Positions 1 through 10,736 of a stretch of 64,000 nucleotides of DNA are shown here, piece by piece (position 1 is the first letter of the stretch; each line of letters begins with the position of its first letter). The notes under the pieces were generated by a model. That model did not search any database. It worked only from the letters and a program-made list of their open reading frames with translations, and was not told the origin of the DNA. Where the stretch lies: assembly GCA_026929865.2 (NCBI GenBank), contig CM049404.1, positions 6,963,001-7,027,000 of the forward strand. The letters are read 5' to 3'. The translations under genes and the position numbers were made by a program. The stretch comes from Hyperoplus lanceolatus. Taxonomy: Eukaryota > Chordata > Actinopteri > Uranoscopiformes > Ammodytidae.

Positions 1-221
1 AAAAATATATATATTCCGACAACAGTAAATGCACCTTATCTCACAAACGTTCACATATGTCACATTGGTGTCCCATCCCCTCCAATTCAAAACATAACAG
101 GCCTATCAACTGCGAATAAAAAGTAAATAAAGCCAGAGTGTGTCTTGAGTGACGTTGTATGCTCACTAAGCTAAAGCGAGGAGTTTGGTGGAATTAGCTA
201 GAATTTTAGACAGACAACAAA
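1..221. other. AT-rich left edge, no gene seen
   Basis: This stretch precedes the decayed hAT coding region. I see no open frame, splice signal or terminal inverted repeat. It may be the 5' untranslated part of the hAT element, because no left terminus matching that element's right end (6725-6740) is visible in the window. Confidence 0.4.
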
Positions 222-1574
222 CATGGATAACCAAGCTGGCCAAGTAAAAAAAAAAGTAGAAAATTTACAATTTCCATGTGGAATGGGAATGCAAGTTCTT
301 CTTCACTAGTGTGAAGGACAAGTGTGTGTGTCTCATATGCGGGAGCAGTGTTTCTGTCGGCAAAAGAGGTAACGTGGAGCGCCACCACACTCAAGTCCAC
401 CGTAAGTTTGCGTGGGATTTTCCAGCAGGCAGCACTCTATGGACTGAGAAAGTGAACCAGCTGAAAGCCACCCTTAAAAATAGCAAGGTTTATTCATGGG
501 ACCGACGAAAAAAGCCAACGCGGCCACGGAGGCATCATTCAAAGTGGCGCACATTTTGGCAAAGCACAAGAAGCCATATACCGATGGCGGGTTGATGAAG
601 GAGGCAATGACAGCGGTTGCCGACACATTATTCAAGGACCATAAAAGTAAGACTGAAATCATGTCCGCTATCGCTGATATAGGCTACAGCTTGGTGCCAA
701 TATGGTGGCACGGCGAGTGTCTGCGCTCTCTGCTGATGCAGTGGGTCAGTTGGAGCGGGACATGATAAGGTGCAAATGGTTTTCCATTCAGTGTGACGAG
801 TCGGTGGATGCGGCTGATATCGCTCAGATGGCTCTGTTTGTCCGGATGGTTTTTGAAGACGCGTCCACCAGAGAGGAGTTATTGACATTGCTTCCTCTAA
901 AAACCACAACCAGAGGAGTCGATATTTACAACGTTTTGAAAAAGTACTTCGTTGAAAATAACGTGCCTATTGAAAAGCTGGTGTCTATTACAACAGACGG
1001 CGCACCAGCTATGACAGGACGCCATTTAGGATTTATTGCACTGTGCAAGGCCGACCCGGACTTTCCTAAAATTGTGAACTATCACTGCATCATTCACCAG
1101 CAGGCTATATGCGCCAAAGTCATGAGATTTGATCACGTCATCATGACACCTGTCATTAAGATCATCAACTCCATTCCCGCAAAGGCCAAACAACACCGAA
1201 GCTTCAAACTGCTCCTCCAGGAACTGTCCGCTGAATACGGTGATCTCCTCCTCCACACTGAGGTGAGGTGGCTGAGCCGAGGAAAAATACTGCATCACTT
1301 CTGCTCAGGGCCGGCGGTAGCTGTGCCCACCCAATAAAAAAAATATATATTTTTTTTAATTTTATTTCTATTTTATTTTTAGGTGGAAGTCCAGACCCAC
1401 TATCGGACGGACCTATTCATTCGCTGTCCAAGAAAATGTCAAATAAAATTCAGACAATGAATTAATACTAAAGAATATACCATTACCATGCATTGCTTCT
1501 AATTGTATTATTGGGTGGGCAGGACAGCCTTCCTCCAAGTTACCCACCTACTTATAGTGGTCACTGGTCAGCAG

Positions 1575-2320
1575 AGCCGGACCGAGGCATAAGCGAAATG
1601 TTCGGTTGCTTAGGGTCCCGACTGCCAGGGGGGCCTTTTTTTTAGTTTGTGTATTTGATATCAACATCATATTATGTAAATGTAAAGTATCATACAATAA
1701 AAGGAATACAATGTTTTGGTAGATAGTTAATAGCTTAATAATTGAATCAGTTCATCTGGGAGGTAATCCGAGGTTAACTGATCACGTCACGTTCAGGTCC
1801 ATGGCATGCACAGTGTGTATTGAGTTTATTTAAAAATATTTGAAAATGGGGCTGCCCTCAGTTGCCCATGCACTGTGTATAGTCTATAGCCTATTTCAGC
1901 CTCGTCTGTGGAAAAAAAGATAACCGGACAACAGAGTTCTTCTGCTTCGTTCCTCTCACTGCATTTAAATGAATTCATTATATTACAGAAAATATGTCCC
2001 GTAAAAGAAAAAGAGCACCAAGCCCAACCCAGAGGACCCTGCATAATATTTTATTTCAAATTTATATTTCTATGGAAAATCCATGTGTCTTTCTTCAATA
2101 CCTTCTAATTCATCCGACCCAGTGTCTCCAAATTATTTGTTCACACAAAATTCCTCAGATTTAGCCTCTTAATGTTCCTCTCAAAGTGCACCAGATTCAT
2201 GCATTTCACTTTAAAAAGGTAAAACAAAATCTCCCGGGGGGGGGGGGGGGGCATACCCCCGGACCACCCTAGCAGGGTCGTGACCTCGGCTGGCTACTAT
2301 TTTCACCCAGCTGGACATCG
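1575..2320. mobile_element. truncated copy of the 31976-32862 hAT-type element
   Basis: Starts CAGAGCCGGACCGAGGCATA and follows the element at 31976-32862 for several hundred bases. Shared blocks include TTTGATATCAACATCAT-like sequence, TGGGGCTGCCCTCAGTTGCC, AATATGTCCCGTAAAAGAAA and the CTCCCGGGG...CATACCCCCGGACC stretch. It lacks the recognisable right terminus of the sibling, and the right limit given is approximate. Confidence 0.7.
2236..2251. repeat. poly-G run of 16
   Basis: A run of 16 G flanked by CCC on the left and CATACCCCC on the right. The sibling copy near 32653 has 7 G. The length may be uncertain because long G runs sequence poorly. Confidence 0.8.
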
Positions 2321-4314
2321 GAGCCAATAATGTAAAGACTGTATATCTATATAGTGTGTATGGTGTATAGCTCTGGACTACCACCATCCAGGTTGCCCAG
2401 CCCCAAAGCTTTCGCTTCAATCAGCTCAGGCTGCCTACAGTTAATACTGCGATTAAAAAGATACATTATGTTGTATATAATGTATATTATGTTATTCATA
2501 AACATTTTGGAAAAAAAAACATGCAAGAATCAAATCTCCCACACAGCAACACTCAGTTTATTTGCATATTGTGTTCTACACAATTCCCAGTAAATGTGCC
2601 AAAAAGCAGACGCAGAAATCTTACAAGGGCAAAACATGTCTGCTCGCTCGTTCTGCGTGCGCTCGCATCTTCTGTCTCTCTGCCCAGTGTGCCCACCTAA
2701 AATTTCTACAGGCCCACCCTAATCTAACTGTCTAGAACCGGGCCTGCTTCTGCTCATTGCTGAACAAAATAAAAGCTTTCATGGAGTCAAGAGAGGAGGA
2801 CACTACACTTTTGTCTGATGCTGAGTGGCTGCTTGATCTAGCGTTCCTGACAGACATGACAGATAAACTCAATCAGCTGAACACCCAGTTACAAGGTAAA
2901 GACCGGACAATGTCTGACATGATCAGTGCTGTTAAGGCTTTTAAAGCAGCACTGTCATTCTACCTCCAGCAACTGAAAAACAGAAGACTGCAAAACTTCC
3001 CAACTGTAGTTAACATGTTAGATAGCCATGCAGGGGCTGACTTGGTTTTGGTTTCAATAAATATTGTGACCTCATGTCAAAGCTAGGCCAGGAGTTTGAG
3101 GATAGGTTCAAGGATTTTGATAAGCTGGAGCCATGTGTGGCATTCATTGCCAACCCATTCACCGAGGGAGACATCACAGAGATTTCAGAAAATATGGGTG
3201 AACTGATCACTGTCAATCCTGTGGAAATGGAGATGGAGGTTATAAATCTCCAGAATCATGTTCAGCTTAAGTCTCAGCAACACTAACAACATTTCTGGAG
3301 CCTTGTAGACCCAGAACACTAAAAGAACATTCACCAAGCAGCACTGAAAGTTTCTGCTTTATTTGGTTCGACATATAAAGCAGATATGTCGATATGAAGC
3401 TGCTTTCTCTGACATGAATGTCGTTAAATCTAAATTCAGAACAAGATTGACAGATGAACATTTAAATGAATGTATTAGAGTGAACCTGAGTGCATACACT
3501 CCAGCATACACCTCTATGGTGGACTCCATGCAGTGCCAGTCATCTCACTAACTTTTAAAAAGAGTGAGTGTAGGCTACTTATGTCCCATGTGTACAAAAG
3601 GGCTGTGTTCGGAAAGCCATACTAACGTCCTACTCATACTCATTTTGACTTCAATCTGAGTGTGTGACGGTTGGGTATGCGAGTTTGGGTATGCGAGAAA
3701 TTCCCAGATGAGTACTAACTTCCGGGAAGATTTTGGGTATGAATCGATTGTATACTTTTCCTACTCAACCGCCCCACAATGCACTGGGTCAATTCTACCC
3801 GCCCAGGAAAATTAAATATTTTCAAGCAAGTTGCTAGGCAACAACATTGTTTGGGGTCCGCGATCTGACAACTGTACGTGCAGTCATTCATAAACTCTTA
3901 CAATAGATAAGAGATGAAGATAAATACATAACGACATTAGAGTTACTAAGTGAAATGAGTGATGTGAGTCTGATAGTGGAGAGGGATCAGAACAGATCGC
4001 TGTTCCACACACCGCGGCTCGTCCAACTCAACTCACAGACAGCTGAGTGCTGTCTGATGAGCTGCACAGAGAGCATCGGAGGGATCCTCCGCCTCAAAAC
4101 AAGAGGTCTAAAACACAGATGATGAACACAGGACTGTACAAATCTAGTTCAATATCTAACCTGTAGAGGGCGGTTATACGCTAAACAGCATCTAAACTGC
4201 CTGAATCTTACAAGAAGAAGAAATTCTTCATTGCTTGAGTATACTTCAACTGAAAACGTTTCTACGCACCTCGCATACACAATTGATCTTTGAGTAGACA
4301 GTATGCAGTATATA

Positions 4315-5915
4315 CAGTGCCTTGCAAAAGTATTCATACCCCTTGAACTTTTCCACATTTTGTCATGTTACAACCACATACGTACATTTATTTTATTGGG
4401 ATTTCATGTCATAGACCATCACAAAGTGGGGCATAATTGTGAAGTGAAATGAAAATTATAAATTGTTTTAAAAAAAAATTACAAATAAAAAACTGAAAAG
4501 TGTGGCGTGCAAAAGTATTCATACCCCCTGAGCTTATACTTTGTGGAACCACCTTTTGCTGCAATTACAGCTGCAAGTCTATTGGGGTATGTTTCTACCA
4601 GCTTGGCACATCTAGAGATTGATATTTTTGCCCATTCTTCTTTGCAAAAAAGCTCGAGCTCTGTGAACAGCAATTTTCAAGTCTTTCCAGAGATTCTCAA
4701 TTGGATTTAGGTCTGGGCTTTGACTGGGCCATTCTAAAACATGAATATGCTTGGACCTAAACCATTCCTTTGTAGCTTTGGCTGTATGTTTAGGATCGTT
4801 GTCCTGCTGGAAGGTGAACCTCCGCCCCAGTCTCAAGTCTTTAGCAGACTCCAGCAGGTTTTCTTCCAAGATTGCCCTATATTTGGCTACATCCATCTTC
4901 CCATCAATTCTGACCAGCTTCCCTGTCCCTGCTGAAGAAAAGCATCCCCACAGCATGATGCTGCCACCACCATATTTCACAGTGGGGATGGTGTGTTCAG
5001 GGTGATGTGCAGTGTTAGTTTTCCGCCATACATAGCGTTTTGCATTCAGGCCAAAAAGTTCAATTTTGGTCTTATCCGACCAGAGCACCTTCCTCCACAT
5101 GTTTGCTGTGTCCCCCACATGGCCTTTGGCAAACTGCAAACGGGCCTTTTTATGGTTTTCTTTAAACAATGGCTTTCTTCTTGCCACTCTCCCATACAGG
5201 CCTGATTTGTGGAGTGTACGGCTTATAGTTGTCCTGTGGACAGATTCTCCCACCTGAGCTGTTGATATCTGTAGCTCCTCCAGAGTAACCATGGGCCTCT
5301 TGAATGCTTCTCGGACCAATGCCCTCCTTGCCCGGCCTGCCAGTTTAGGTGGACGGCCACTTCTTGGTAGATTTCCAGATGTGCCATATCTTTCCATTTG
5401 GATATGATGGACTGAACAGTGCTACGAGACATGTTTAAAGCTTTGGATATCTTTGTATAGCCTAACCCTTCTTTAAATTTCTCCACAACTTTATCCCTGA
5501 CCTGTTTTGCGTGTTCCTTAGTCTTCATGATGCTGTTTGTTGAGAGCCTGTGTTGGTTTGTTCACTTCTAACAAAGCTCTGAGGCCGTCACAGAACAGCT
5601 GCATTTATACTGAGATTAGATTACACACAGATGGACTCTAATTACTAATTAAGTGACTTTTGAAGGCAACTGGTTGCACTGGATATTATTTAGGGGGATC
5701 AGAGTAAAGGGGTATGAATACTTTTGCACGCCACACTTTTCAGTTTTATATTTCTTAAAAAATTAGAAAAATATTTATCATTTTCATTCCACTTCACACT
5801 TATGCGCAACTTTGTGTTGGTCTATCACAAAAAATCCCAATAAAATAAAATAACTTTTATGGGTGTAACATGACAAAATGTGGAAAAGTGGTATGAATAC
5901 TTTTGCAAGCCACTG
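4315..5915 (-). mobile_element. Tc1-like transposon (1.6 kb), TA target
   Basis: Bounded by inverted termini: CAGTGCCTTGCAAAAGTATT at the left, and AATACTTTTGCAAGCCACTG at the right. It is flanked by TA at 4313-4314 and 5916-5917. A second inner repeat of the 'tatgaatacttttgcacgcc' type lies at both ends (around 4501-4530 and 5710-5740), the IR/DR layout known for some teleost Tc1 elements. The transposase lies on the minus strand. Confidence 0.9.
4530..5528 (-). pseudogene. Tc1 transposase, frameshifted
   Basis: Minus-strand transposase of the Tc1/mariner superfamily, which excises and inserts DNA at TA sites in the nucleus. The N-terminal helix-turn-helix reads from 5528 (MKTKEHAKQVRDKVVEKFKE ... 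SRSTVQSIISKWK). After a frameshift near 5390 a second frame covers the GRPPKL hook and the catalytic core: first Asp in LWSDKTKIELFG, second Asp in [11 protein letters not shown], Glu in [16 protein letters not shown] second frameshift near 4670 separates the last part (TELELFCKEEWAKI...GGSTKY). All three catalytic acidic residues remain, but two frameshifts make it non-functional as it stands. Confidence 0.88.
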
Positions 5916-5999
5916 TAGATGGTGAGGATGTAGGATGTAGGACGCCAGTATGGCTTTCCGAACACAGCCTAAGATGCTTGTAAGGTGGTGATAATGGTT

Positions 6000-6724
6000 C
6001 ATCAATATGTGAACTTTCAGTGATGACTGTAGCTCATACTAAGTTGTGTATAAAGTAGTCATGTTTCCCTGGACCTTGTTGTGAATTTTCAGTGATTTAT
6101 ATGAACAAGTGTAATTTTTTTGCTTGGACCTTGATGTGAATTTTTGGTGATGTAGCTTATTTTGTGGCCTATAATAAGAAGTGTAAAGTATTAATGTTTT
6201 CCTGGCACTTGATGGGAATTTTCAGAGATATGTAGCTTATGTAGCTTAACTTATGTGGAACATTTAAATGACTTTATAAAAGTGAACCTGAGTGCATACA
6301 CTCCAGCAAACACCTCTATGGTGGACGCCATGCAGTGCCAGTCATCTCACTAACTGTATAAAGAGTGAGTGTACTTATGTCCCATGTGTACAATAAGATG
6401 CTTGTAAGGTGGTGATAATGTATATGAGAAAGTGTAATGTTTCCTTGGACCTTGATTTGAATTTTCAGTGATGTATATTTGGCCCACAAGAAGTGTAAAG
6501 TAGTTTTGTTTTCTTGGGCCTGAATTGTGAATTGTCAGTGATGTATATGAAAAAGTTAAATGTTTTCTTGGACCTTTGATGTGGAATTATTTTTGATGGG
6601 GTATTGCAATTTCACACGTGTACAAACAGATGCTTAAGTCAGTTGATGTAAATAAATATTAGTGATTTGATGCAAGTAGCTCTTGGCCACTTAATTTTTT
6701 TCGAAGTAGCTCTCAGTTAAAAAA
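6000..6724. repeat. degenerate tandem units in the hAT 3' tail
   Basis: A phrase of the type 'ccttgatgtgaattttcagtgatg' recurs about seven times (near 6010, 6073, 6129, 6209, 6449, 6519, 6571) with many differences and uneven spacing of roughly 50-240 bp. Between them, 6265-6420 duplicates the hAT coding end of 3471-3600. Confidence 0.65.
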
Positions 6725-6740
6725 AGGTTGGAGACCCCTG

Positions 6741-7417
6741 CACTAGCTGAACATAGAGCTGAACATTTTGATAGTTGAACGGTTTCTATAGCTCAACGTA
6801 TACTGAAGTAGTACCAGAGCGAAATTTGAGAAATTCCCCATAAGGATGAATGGGGAAAATGTTGCAGAAAAAGCTGAATATTTCCAAAAGTATGAATGAT
6901 CGAAACATTTAAAACAATAGCAGTAATGTCCTTAACAAGCTGAACATTTTGATGGTTGAATGGTTTCTGGAGCGCAAAATTTGAAAGAGTTGAAAGGTGC
7001 TGAAAAACGTACGGAAGAAGAAAAATAATAACTTTAATAAATTCCAGAAGAACAATAGTGTGAATGCTGTGTCAGCATTCACACCAATAAATAAGCACAG
7101 TGAACATTGGGGTATTTTCCAGGAGCAAAATATCTGCTTCTGAAACAGGGGCCTTGTTGCCCTGAGGAGAAATCGTAGATTTGGTGTTGACTCTGACCTC
7201 ACTTCTTTGTTTGTTCTTGCGCTGGTTTTGCGTCACCAATCTAATTTAAATATGTATGAGTTGGAGGTCATACAGTGTATACAGTGTCAGTGAAACAAAA
7301 TAGGCTATGTTATCCATTACATCTATTTTTAACATGACACATACATAGGGGTATTGTTTTTGTAACTTTACAATTACATTTCTGCTTTAAAATACACAGC
7401 AATATAATTTGAATTAA
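6741..7417. repeat. low-complexity repeat of unknown family
   Basis: Phrases such as 'gctgaacattttgat' and 'ggtttct' recur (near 6770, 6785, 6945 and 6965). No gene, terminal repeat or coding similarity is recognised. It looks like old intermediate-repeat sequence. Confidence 0.35.
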
Positions 7418-7560
7418 AACTCTCGTCCTGGACGCCGGCCAGCCTCGGCGCTCCGGGCGACCGCGCGAGAGGACGCGTCGCTCGATATGGATGCGAGGAC
7501 GTCCTCGGGCCTGGGCTCTCATCGGCCGGGTGAAGTCTGGAGCGCGTGGGACGGCGGAGC
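7418..7560. other. short CpG-rich patch
   Basis: About 140 bp with many CG dinucleotides (CCGGGCGACCGCGCGAGAGG, GACGCGTCGCTCGATATGG) inside AT-rich repeat DNA. No exon or promoter motif is recognised next to it. It may be part of a repeat consensus that has escaped CpG decay. Confidence 0.5.
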
Positions 7561-7987
7561 GAAATTACAGTGACTTCCTTTTTTCATGGCGATGACGCCG
7601 AGAAAGTACGAAGGCCACGGAGCCGATAGAACCGGCTTCCCGTGTTATTGTTGTCTCTGCACCTCCCTGAGCTGCTTTGAGGTTGATTTGATCAAGTGTT
7701 TAGGACTTGGAGGTAAATCACCAACATGCGATATTTGCTTTGCCCAGCAGGTGGTGCTCTCACTTTATATGAATATTAGCGTGTGGGCTTCCTCAGGCCT
7801 TGGGTCTCATTAACCATAAAACATTTGGAGAAGATGAGACAAGAATATGGTGGAGTTAGGCCAACTTCCTGTTTTTTTTACGAATACTTCAAAATAAAAG
7901 ACTTCCTGTTGATTGGGCGGGGCGTCAAGAGGCTTTTTTGTTTGTACTGGGATTGTACATTGCTGTATGAAATTGTGTGGTTCTAAG
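7561..7987. repeat. old repeat unit flanking the Tc1-like element
   Basis: A stretch near 7890-7945 ('gacttcctgttgattgggcg') reappears near 10485-10535 ('gacttcctgttgattttggg') and in weaker form near 11805. The Tc1-like element and the LINE copies have inserted into a pre-existing repeated unit. I recognise no coding function. Confidence 0.5.
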
Positions 7988-8031
7988 TACACTCAACAAA
8001 AATATAAACGCAACACTTATGTTTTTGCTCC

Positions 8032-8668
8032 TGTTAGAATTCTAATTTCCAATAATTAATGAAGTATATACCCCCATTGATTAATGCATTTACTCTTCTG
8101 TAACTTGTATAATCTAACTAACAATTGAGCACATAGATAGTATGTTATGTAGAAAGTCGTAAAACTCTATACGACGTTAACAACTCCTGTTTTCTGGAAA
8201 GAGCAGAGAACACAGTATTGTAGAAATTCTCTATGCAGTTCCCAAAACATTGAGGCCAAAGATGTATCCTTTCTCCACAAAGGGCCTCTGTAGAACTCCA
8301 TAACAAGTTAGCAGCAGATAGGATACATTATTCCATCAAGGACATCGGCAAGATAGCGTAGGGCTTCCGCATTGGGCAGGTTCTTCAGCCAGGAGCCAGA
8401 AGATTGGATGATTTTTGATGAATGACAAGCTAAACCATCCAATAAACATGTATAACTGAACTGTTAAATACCAACTGAATGTCCGGAGAAACGCTCTTCT
8501 TTTTTTTGCTGCTCGTTGTCTACCTGACTACTGCATAAGCTGTAACCTGCTGACATCACTTTTTCATTAAACAATCCATTGTGACTTTTTATCCTCGTCT
8601 CCTCCAACATTTTTGCATCCTCATCTTCCTCTTAAGAAACGAATACGTGAATAATAATAGTTTTATTA
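8032..8668. mobile_element. 637-bp insertion in the left TIR, possible solo LTR
   Basis: Comparison with the uninterrupted right TIR places the insert exactly: CTCC occurs at 8028-8031 and again at 8669-8672, while the right TIR has it once. The insert starts TGTTAG and ends TTTTATTA. It has no clear open frame and no terminal inverted repeat that I can see. A 4-bp duplication and a TG start would fit a solo LTR, but the 3' end is TA rather than CA, so the class is open. Confidence 0.65.
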
Positions 8669-8913
8669 CTCCCATTTTTCATGAGATGGACTTAAAGATC
8701 TAAAATTCATTCCAGATACACAATATTACCATTTCTCTCAAACATCGTTCACAAATCTGTCTAAATGTGTGATAGTGAGCACTTCTGCTTTGCTGAGATA
8801 ATCCATCCCACCTCACAGGTGTGCCACATCAAGATGCTGATCTGACATCATGATTAGTGCACAGGTGTGCCTTAGACTGTCCACAATAAAAGGCCATCCT
8901 GAAATGTGCAGTT

Positions 8914-9942
8914 TTGTCTCACAGCAAAATGCCACAGATGCCACAAGCATTGAGGGAGCGTGCAATTGGCATGCTGACAGCAGGAATGTCAACCAGATCT
9001 GTTGCTCGTGCATTGAATGTTCATTTCTCCACCATAAGCCGTCTCCAAAGGCGTTTCAGAGAATATGGCAGTACATCCAACCGGCCTCACAACCGCAGAC
9101 CACGTGTAACCACACCAGCCCAGGACCTCCACATCCAGCAGGTTCACCTCCAAGATCGTCTGAGACCAGCCACTGAGACAGCTGCTGAAACAATTGGTTT
9201 GCATAACCAAACAATTTCTGCACAAACTGTCAGGAACTGTCTCAGGGAAGCTCAACTGCATGCTCGTCGTCCTCATCGGGGTCTTGACCTGACTCCAGCT
9301 CGTCGCCGTAACAGACTTGAGTGGGCAAATGCTCACATTCGATGGCGTCTGGCACGTTGGAGAGATGTTCTCTTCACGGATGAATCTCGGTTTACATTGT
9401 TCAGGGCAGATGGCAGACAGCGTGTGTGGCGTGGTGTGGGTGAGCGCTTTGCTGATGTCAATGTTGTGGATCGAGTGGCCCATGGTGGTGGTGGGGTTAT
9501 GGTATGGGCAGGCATCTGTTATGGACGAAGAACACAGGTGCATTTTATTGATGGCATTTTGAATGCACAGAGATACCGTGATGAGGTCCTGAGGCCCATT
9601 GTTGTGCCATACATCCATGAACATTACCTCACGTTTCAGCAAGATAATGCGCGGCCCCATGTTGCAAGGATCTGTACACAATTCTTGGAAGCTGAAAATG
9701 TCCCAGTTCTTGCATGGCCAGCATACTCACCGGACATGTCACCCATTGAGCATGTTTGGGATGTGCTTGACCGGCGTATACGACAGTGTGCACCACTTCC
9801 CACTAATATCCAACAACTTTGCACAGCCATTGAAGAGGAGTGGACCAACATTCCACAGGCCACAATTGACAATCTGATAAACTCTATGCGAAGAAGATGT
9901 GTTGCACTGCATGAGGCAAATGGTGGTCACACCAGATACTGA
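8914..9942 (+). CDS. Tc1-like transposase, uninterrupted 342 codons
   Basis: Transposase of the Tc1/mariner superfamily; it binds the element's TIRs and moves it to TA sites. The frame is uninterrupted, with in-frame ATGs at 8914 and 8929. Residues about 10-60 form the first helix-turn-helix (RERAIGMLTAGMSTRSVARA), followed by NRPHNRRPRVTT. The catalytic core has Asp in VLFTDESRFTLF, Asp in FQQDNARPHVA and Glu in SPDMSPIEHVWDVLDRR, spaced as in DD34-35E transposases. The C-terminus is HEANGGHTRY. Length matches the family's usual 340 or so residues. The frame appears coding-competent, unlike the other Tc1 copies here, so the element is recent. Confidence 0.93.
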   Translation: MSHSKMPQMPQALRERAIGMLTAGMSTRSVARALNVHFSTISRLQRRFREYGSTSNRPHNRRPRVTTPAQDLHIQQVHLQDRLRPATETAAETIGLHNQTISAQTVRNCLREAQLHARRPHRGLDLTPARRRNRLEWANAHIRWRLARWRDVLFTDESRFTLFRADGRQRVWRGVGERFADVNVVDRVAHGGGGVMVWAGICYGRRTQVHFIDGILNAQRYRDEVLRPIVVPYIHEHYLTFQQDNARPHVARICTQFLEAENVPVLAWPAYSPDMSPIEHVWDVLDRRIRQCAPLPTNIQQLCTAIEEEWTNIPQATIDNLINSMRRRCVALHEANGGHTRY

Positions 9943-10263
9943 CTGGTTCTAAGTCCCCAGACCCCCAATAAAGCAAAAAAATTCACATTTCAGAGTGGCC
10001 TTTTATTGTGGACAGTCTAAGGCACACCTGTGCACTAATCATGATGTCAGATCAGAATCTTGATGTGGCACACCTGTGAGGTGGGATGGATTATCTCAGC
10101 AAAGCAGAAGTGCTCACTATCACACATTTAGACAGATTTGTGAACAATGTTTGAGAGAAATGGTAATATTGTGTATCTGGAATGAATTTTAGATCTTTAA
10201 GTCCATCTCATGAAAAATGGGAGCAAAAACAAAAGTGTTGGGTTTATATTTTTGTTGAGTGTA

Positions 10264-10736
10264 TAACACAGCCTGAGGTCCGTAGTTATGACTTAATTTT
10301 GGTGAATATTGGCCGGCATTTCGTCATAGTTATTCGGAATCAAACAACTTTTTTTGGTGTATCTTCTATGTCTTATGAGTGTCCCTATCATTTTCGTTTT
10401 GCTAAATATGTTACAGCTAGGAGTTGTGAATTTTTGAACATTGTGATGATTTGAGAGTCAGAAATTCACAAATTTCAAATTAAAAGACTTCCTGTTGATT
10501 TTGGGACGGGGCTTCAAGAGGCTTTTTGTGGGGCCTGCAAAGATACGTTTGGGTTTTAAATTTGGTGCAGCTAGGTATAACACAGCCTCTGTTATGATGA
10601 ATTAAAGTTTCTTTATTTTTCTTTATTTTTTCTTTAGTTTTTTTATGATGTTTACGTCAACTTTGACCCCCAATAGCTCCCTGGTACTACTGTGATTTTG
10701 AAATTTTTTCGCAATTTAACATTGGGCAAGCGTCTT
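10264..10736. repeat. continuation of the old repeat unit
   Basis: Contains the second 'gacttcctgttgat' unit (near 10485) and phrases about an 'ataacacagcctctgtta' type sequence repeated near 10263 and 10576. No gene is seen. Confidence 0.4.

Larger units (their letters stand above)
1306..2746. mobile_element. non-autonomous hAT-type element with 8-bp TSD
   Basis: The insertion splits the older hAT frame. It begins CAGGGCCGGCGGTAG and ends CTAGAACCGGGCCTG, imperfect inverted termini. It is flanked by the exact 8-bp duplication CTTCTGCT at 1298-1305 and 2747-2754, the size expected for hAT elements. Removing the insert and one duplication rejoins the host hAT frame (reading HHFC before, SLLNKIKAF after). 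No transposase frame is visible inside. It carries a second, nested hAT-type fragment from about 1575. Confidence 0.85.
222..3551 (+). pseudogene. decayed BED-finger hAT transposase (ZBED/GTF2IRD2-like)
   Basis: Broken transposase reading frame of a hAT transposon. A BED-type zinc finger is visible near 310-400 (CLICG, then H-x3-H). A segment typical of the hAT core runs about 500-1300 with TTDGAPAMTG, YHCIIHQQAIC and EVRWLSRGKIL. Coding resumes at 2756-3290 and 3300-3551 and ends in a C-terminal segment (KSKFRTRLTDEHLNECIR) before a stop. The frame shifts near 270, near 490, near 700, after 3050 and around 3390, and the frame is split at 1306-2746 by a later insertion, so it cannot give a full protein. 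hAT transposases cut and paste DNA in the nucleus; several vertebrate host genes of this class (ZBED, GTF2IRD2) derive from them. A decayed transposon is more likely than a host gene because the right hAT terminus is present at 6740. Confidence 0.8.
3601..5969. mobile_element. short-TIR DNA element, interrupted by Tc1
   Basis: Terminal inverted repeats of about 24 bp: GGCTGTGTTCGGAAAGCCAT at the left end and its complement (ATGGCTTTCCGAACACAGCC) at the right end, both continuing into ACT/AGT. Without the nested Tc1 the element is about 770 bp and shows no transposase. Comparison with a paralogous uninserted copy at 6265-6420 puts the target at TAA/TAAG, which suits PIF/Harbinger-like insertion. 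Class assignment is inference. Confidence 0.7.
222..6740 (+). mobile_element. old hAT (Charlie-like) transposon, left end not seen
   Basis: The transposase remnant at 222-3551 is followed by a long 3' noncoding tail and ends at 6725-6740 in GTTGGAGACCCCTG, the reverse complement of CAGGGGTCTCCAAC, a terminus typical of hAT elements. No matching left terminus is visible, so the left limit is the start of the coding remnant and the true end may lie outside the window. The element is a host for younger insertions: a hAT-type element at 1306-2746 and a short-TIR element at 3601-5969 that contains a Tc1 element. Confidence 0.65.
7990..10261 (+). mobile_element. Tc1/mariner-like transposon with long TIRs and intact ORF
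   Basis: Bounded by CACTCAACAAAAATATAAAC at the left and GTTTATATTTTTGTTGAGTG at the right, with TA at 7988-7989 and 10262-10263. The terminal inverted repeats are long, about 285 bp. The right one covers about 9980-10261. The left one covers 7990-8031 and 8673-8910 and is split by a 637-bp insertion. Without the insertion the element is about 1.63 kb. It carries one open transposase frame between the repeats. Confidence 0.92.

Noticed and set aside
8989..9681. Minus frame of 230 codons opposite the Tc1-like transposase
   Set aside because: Shadow of the clear plus-strand transposase with its DDE motifs.
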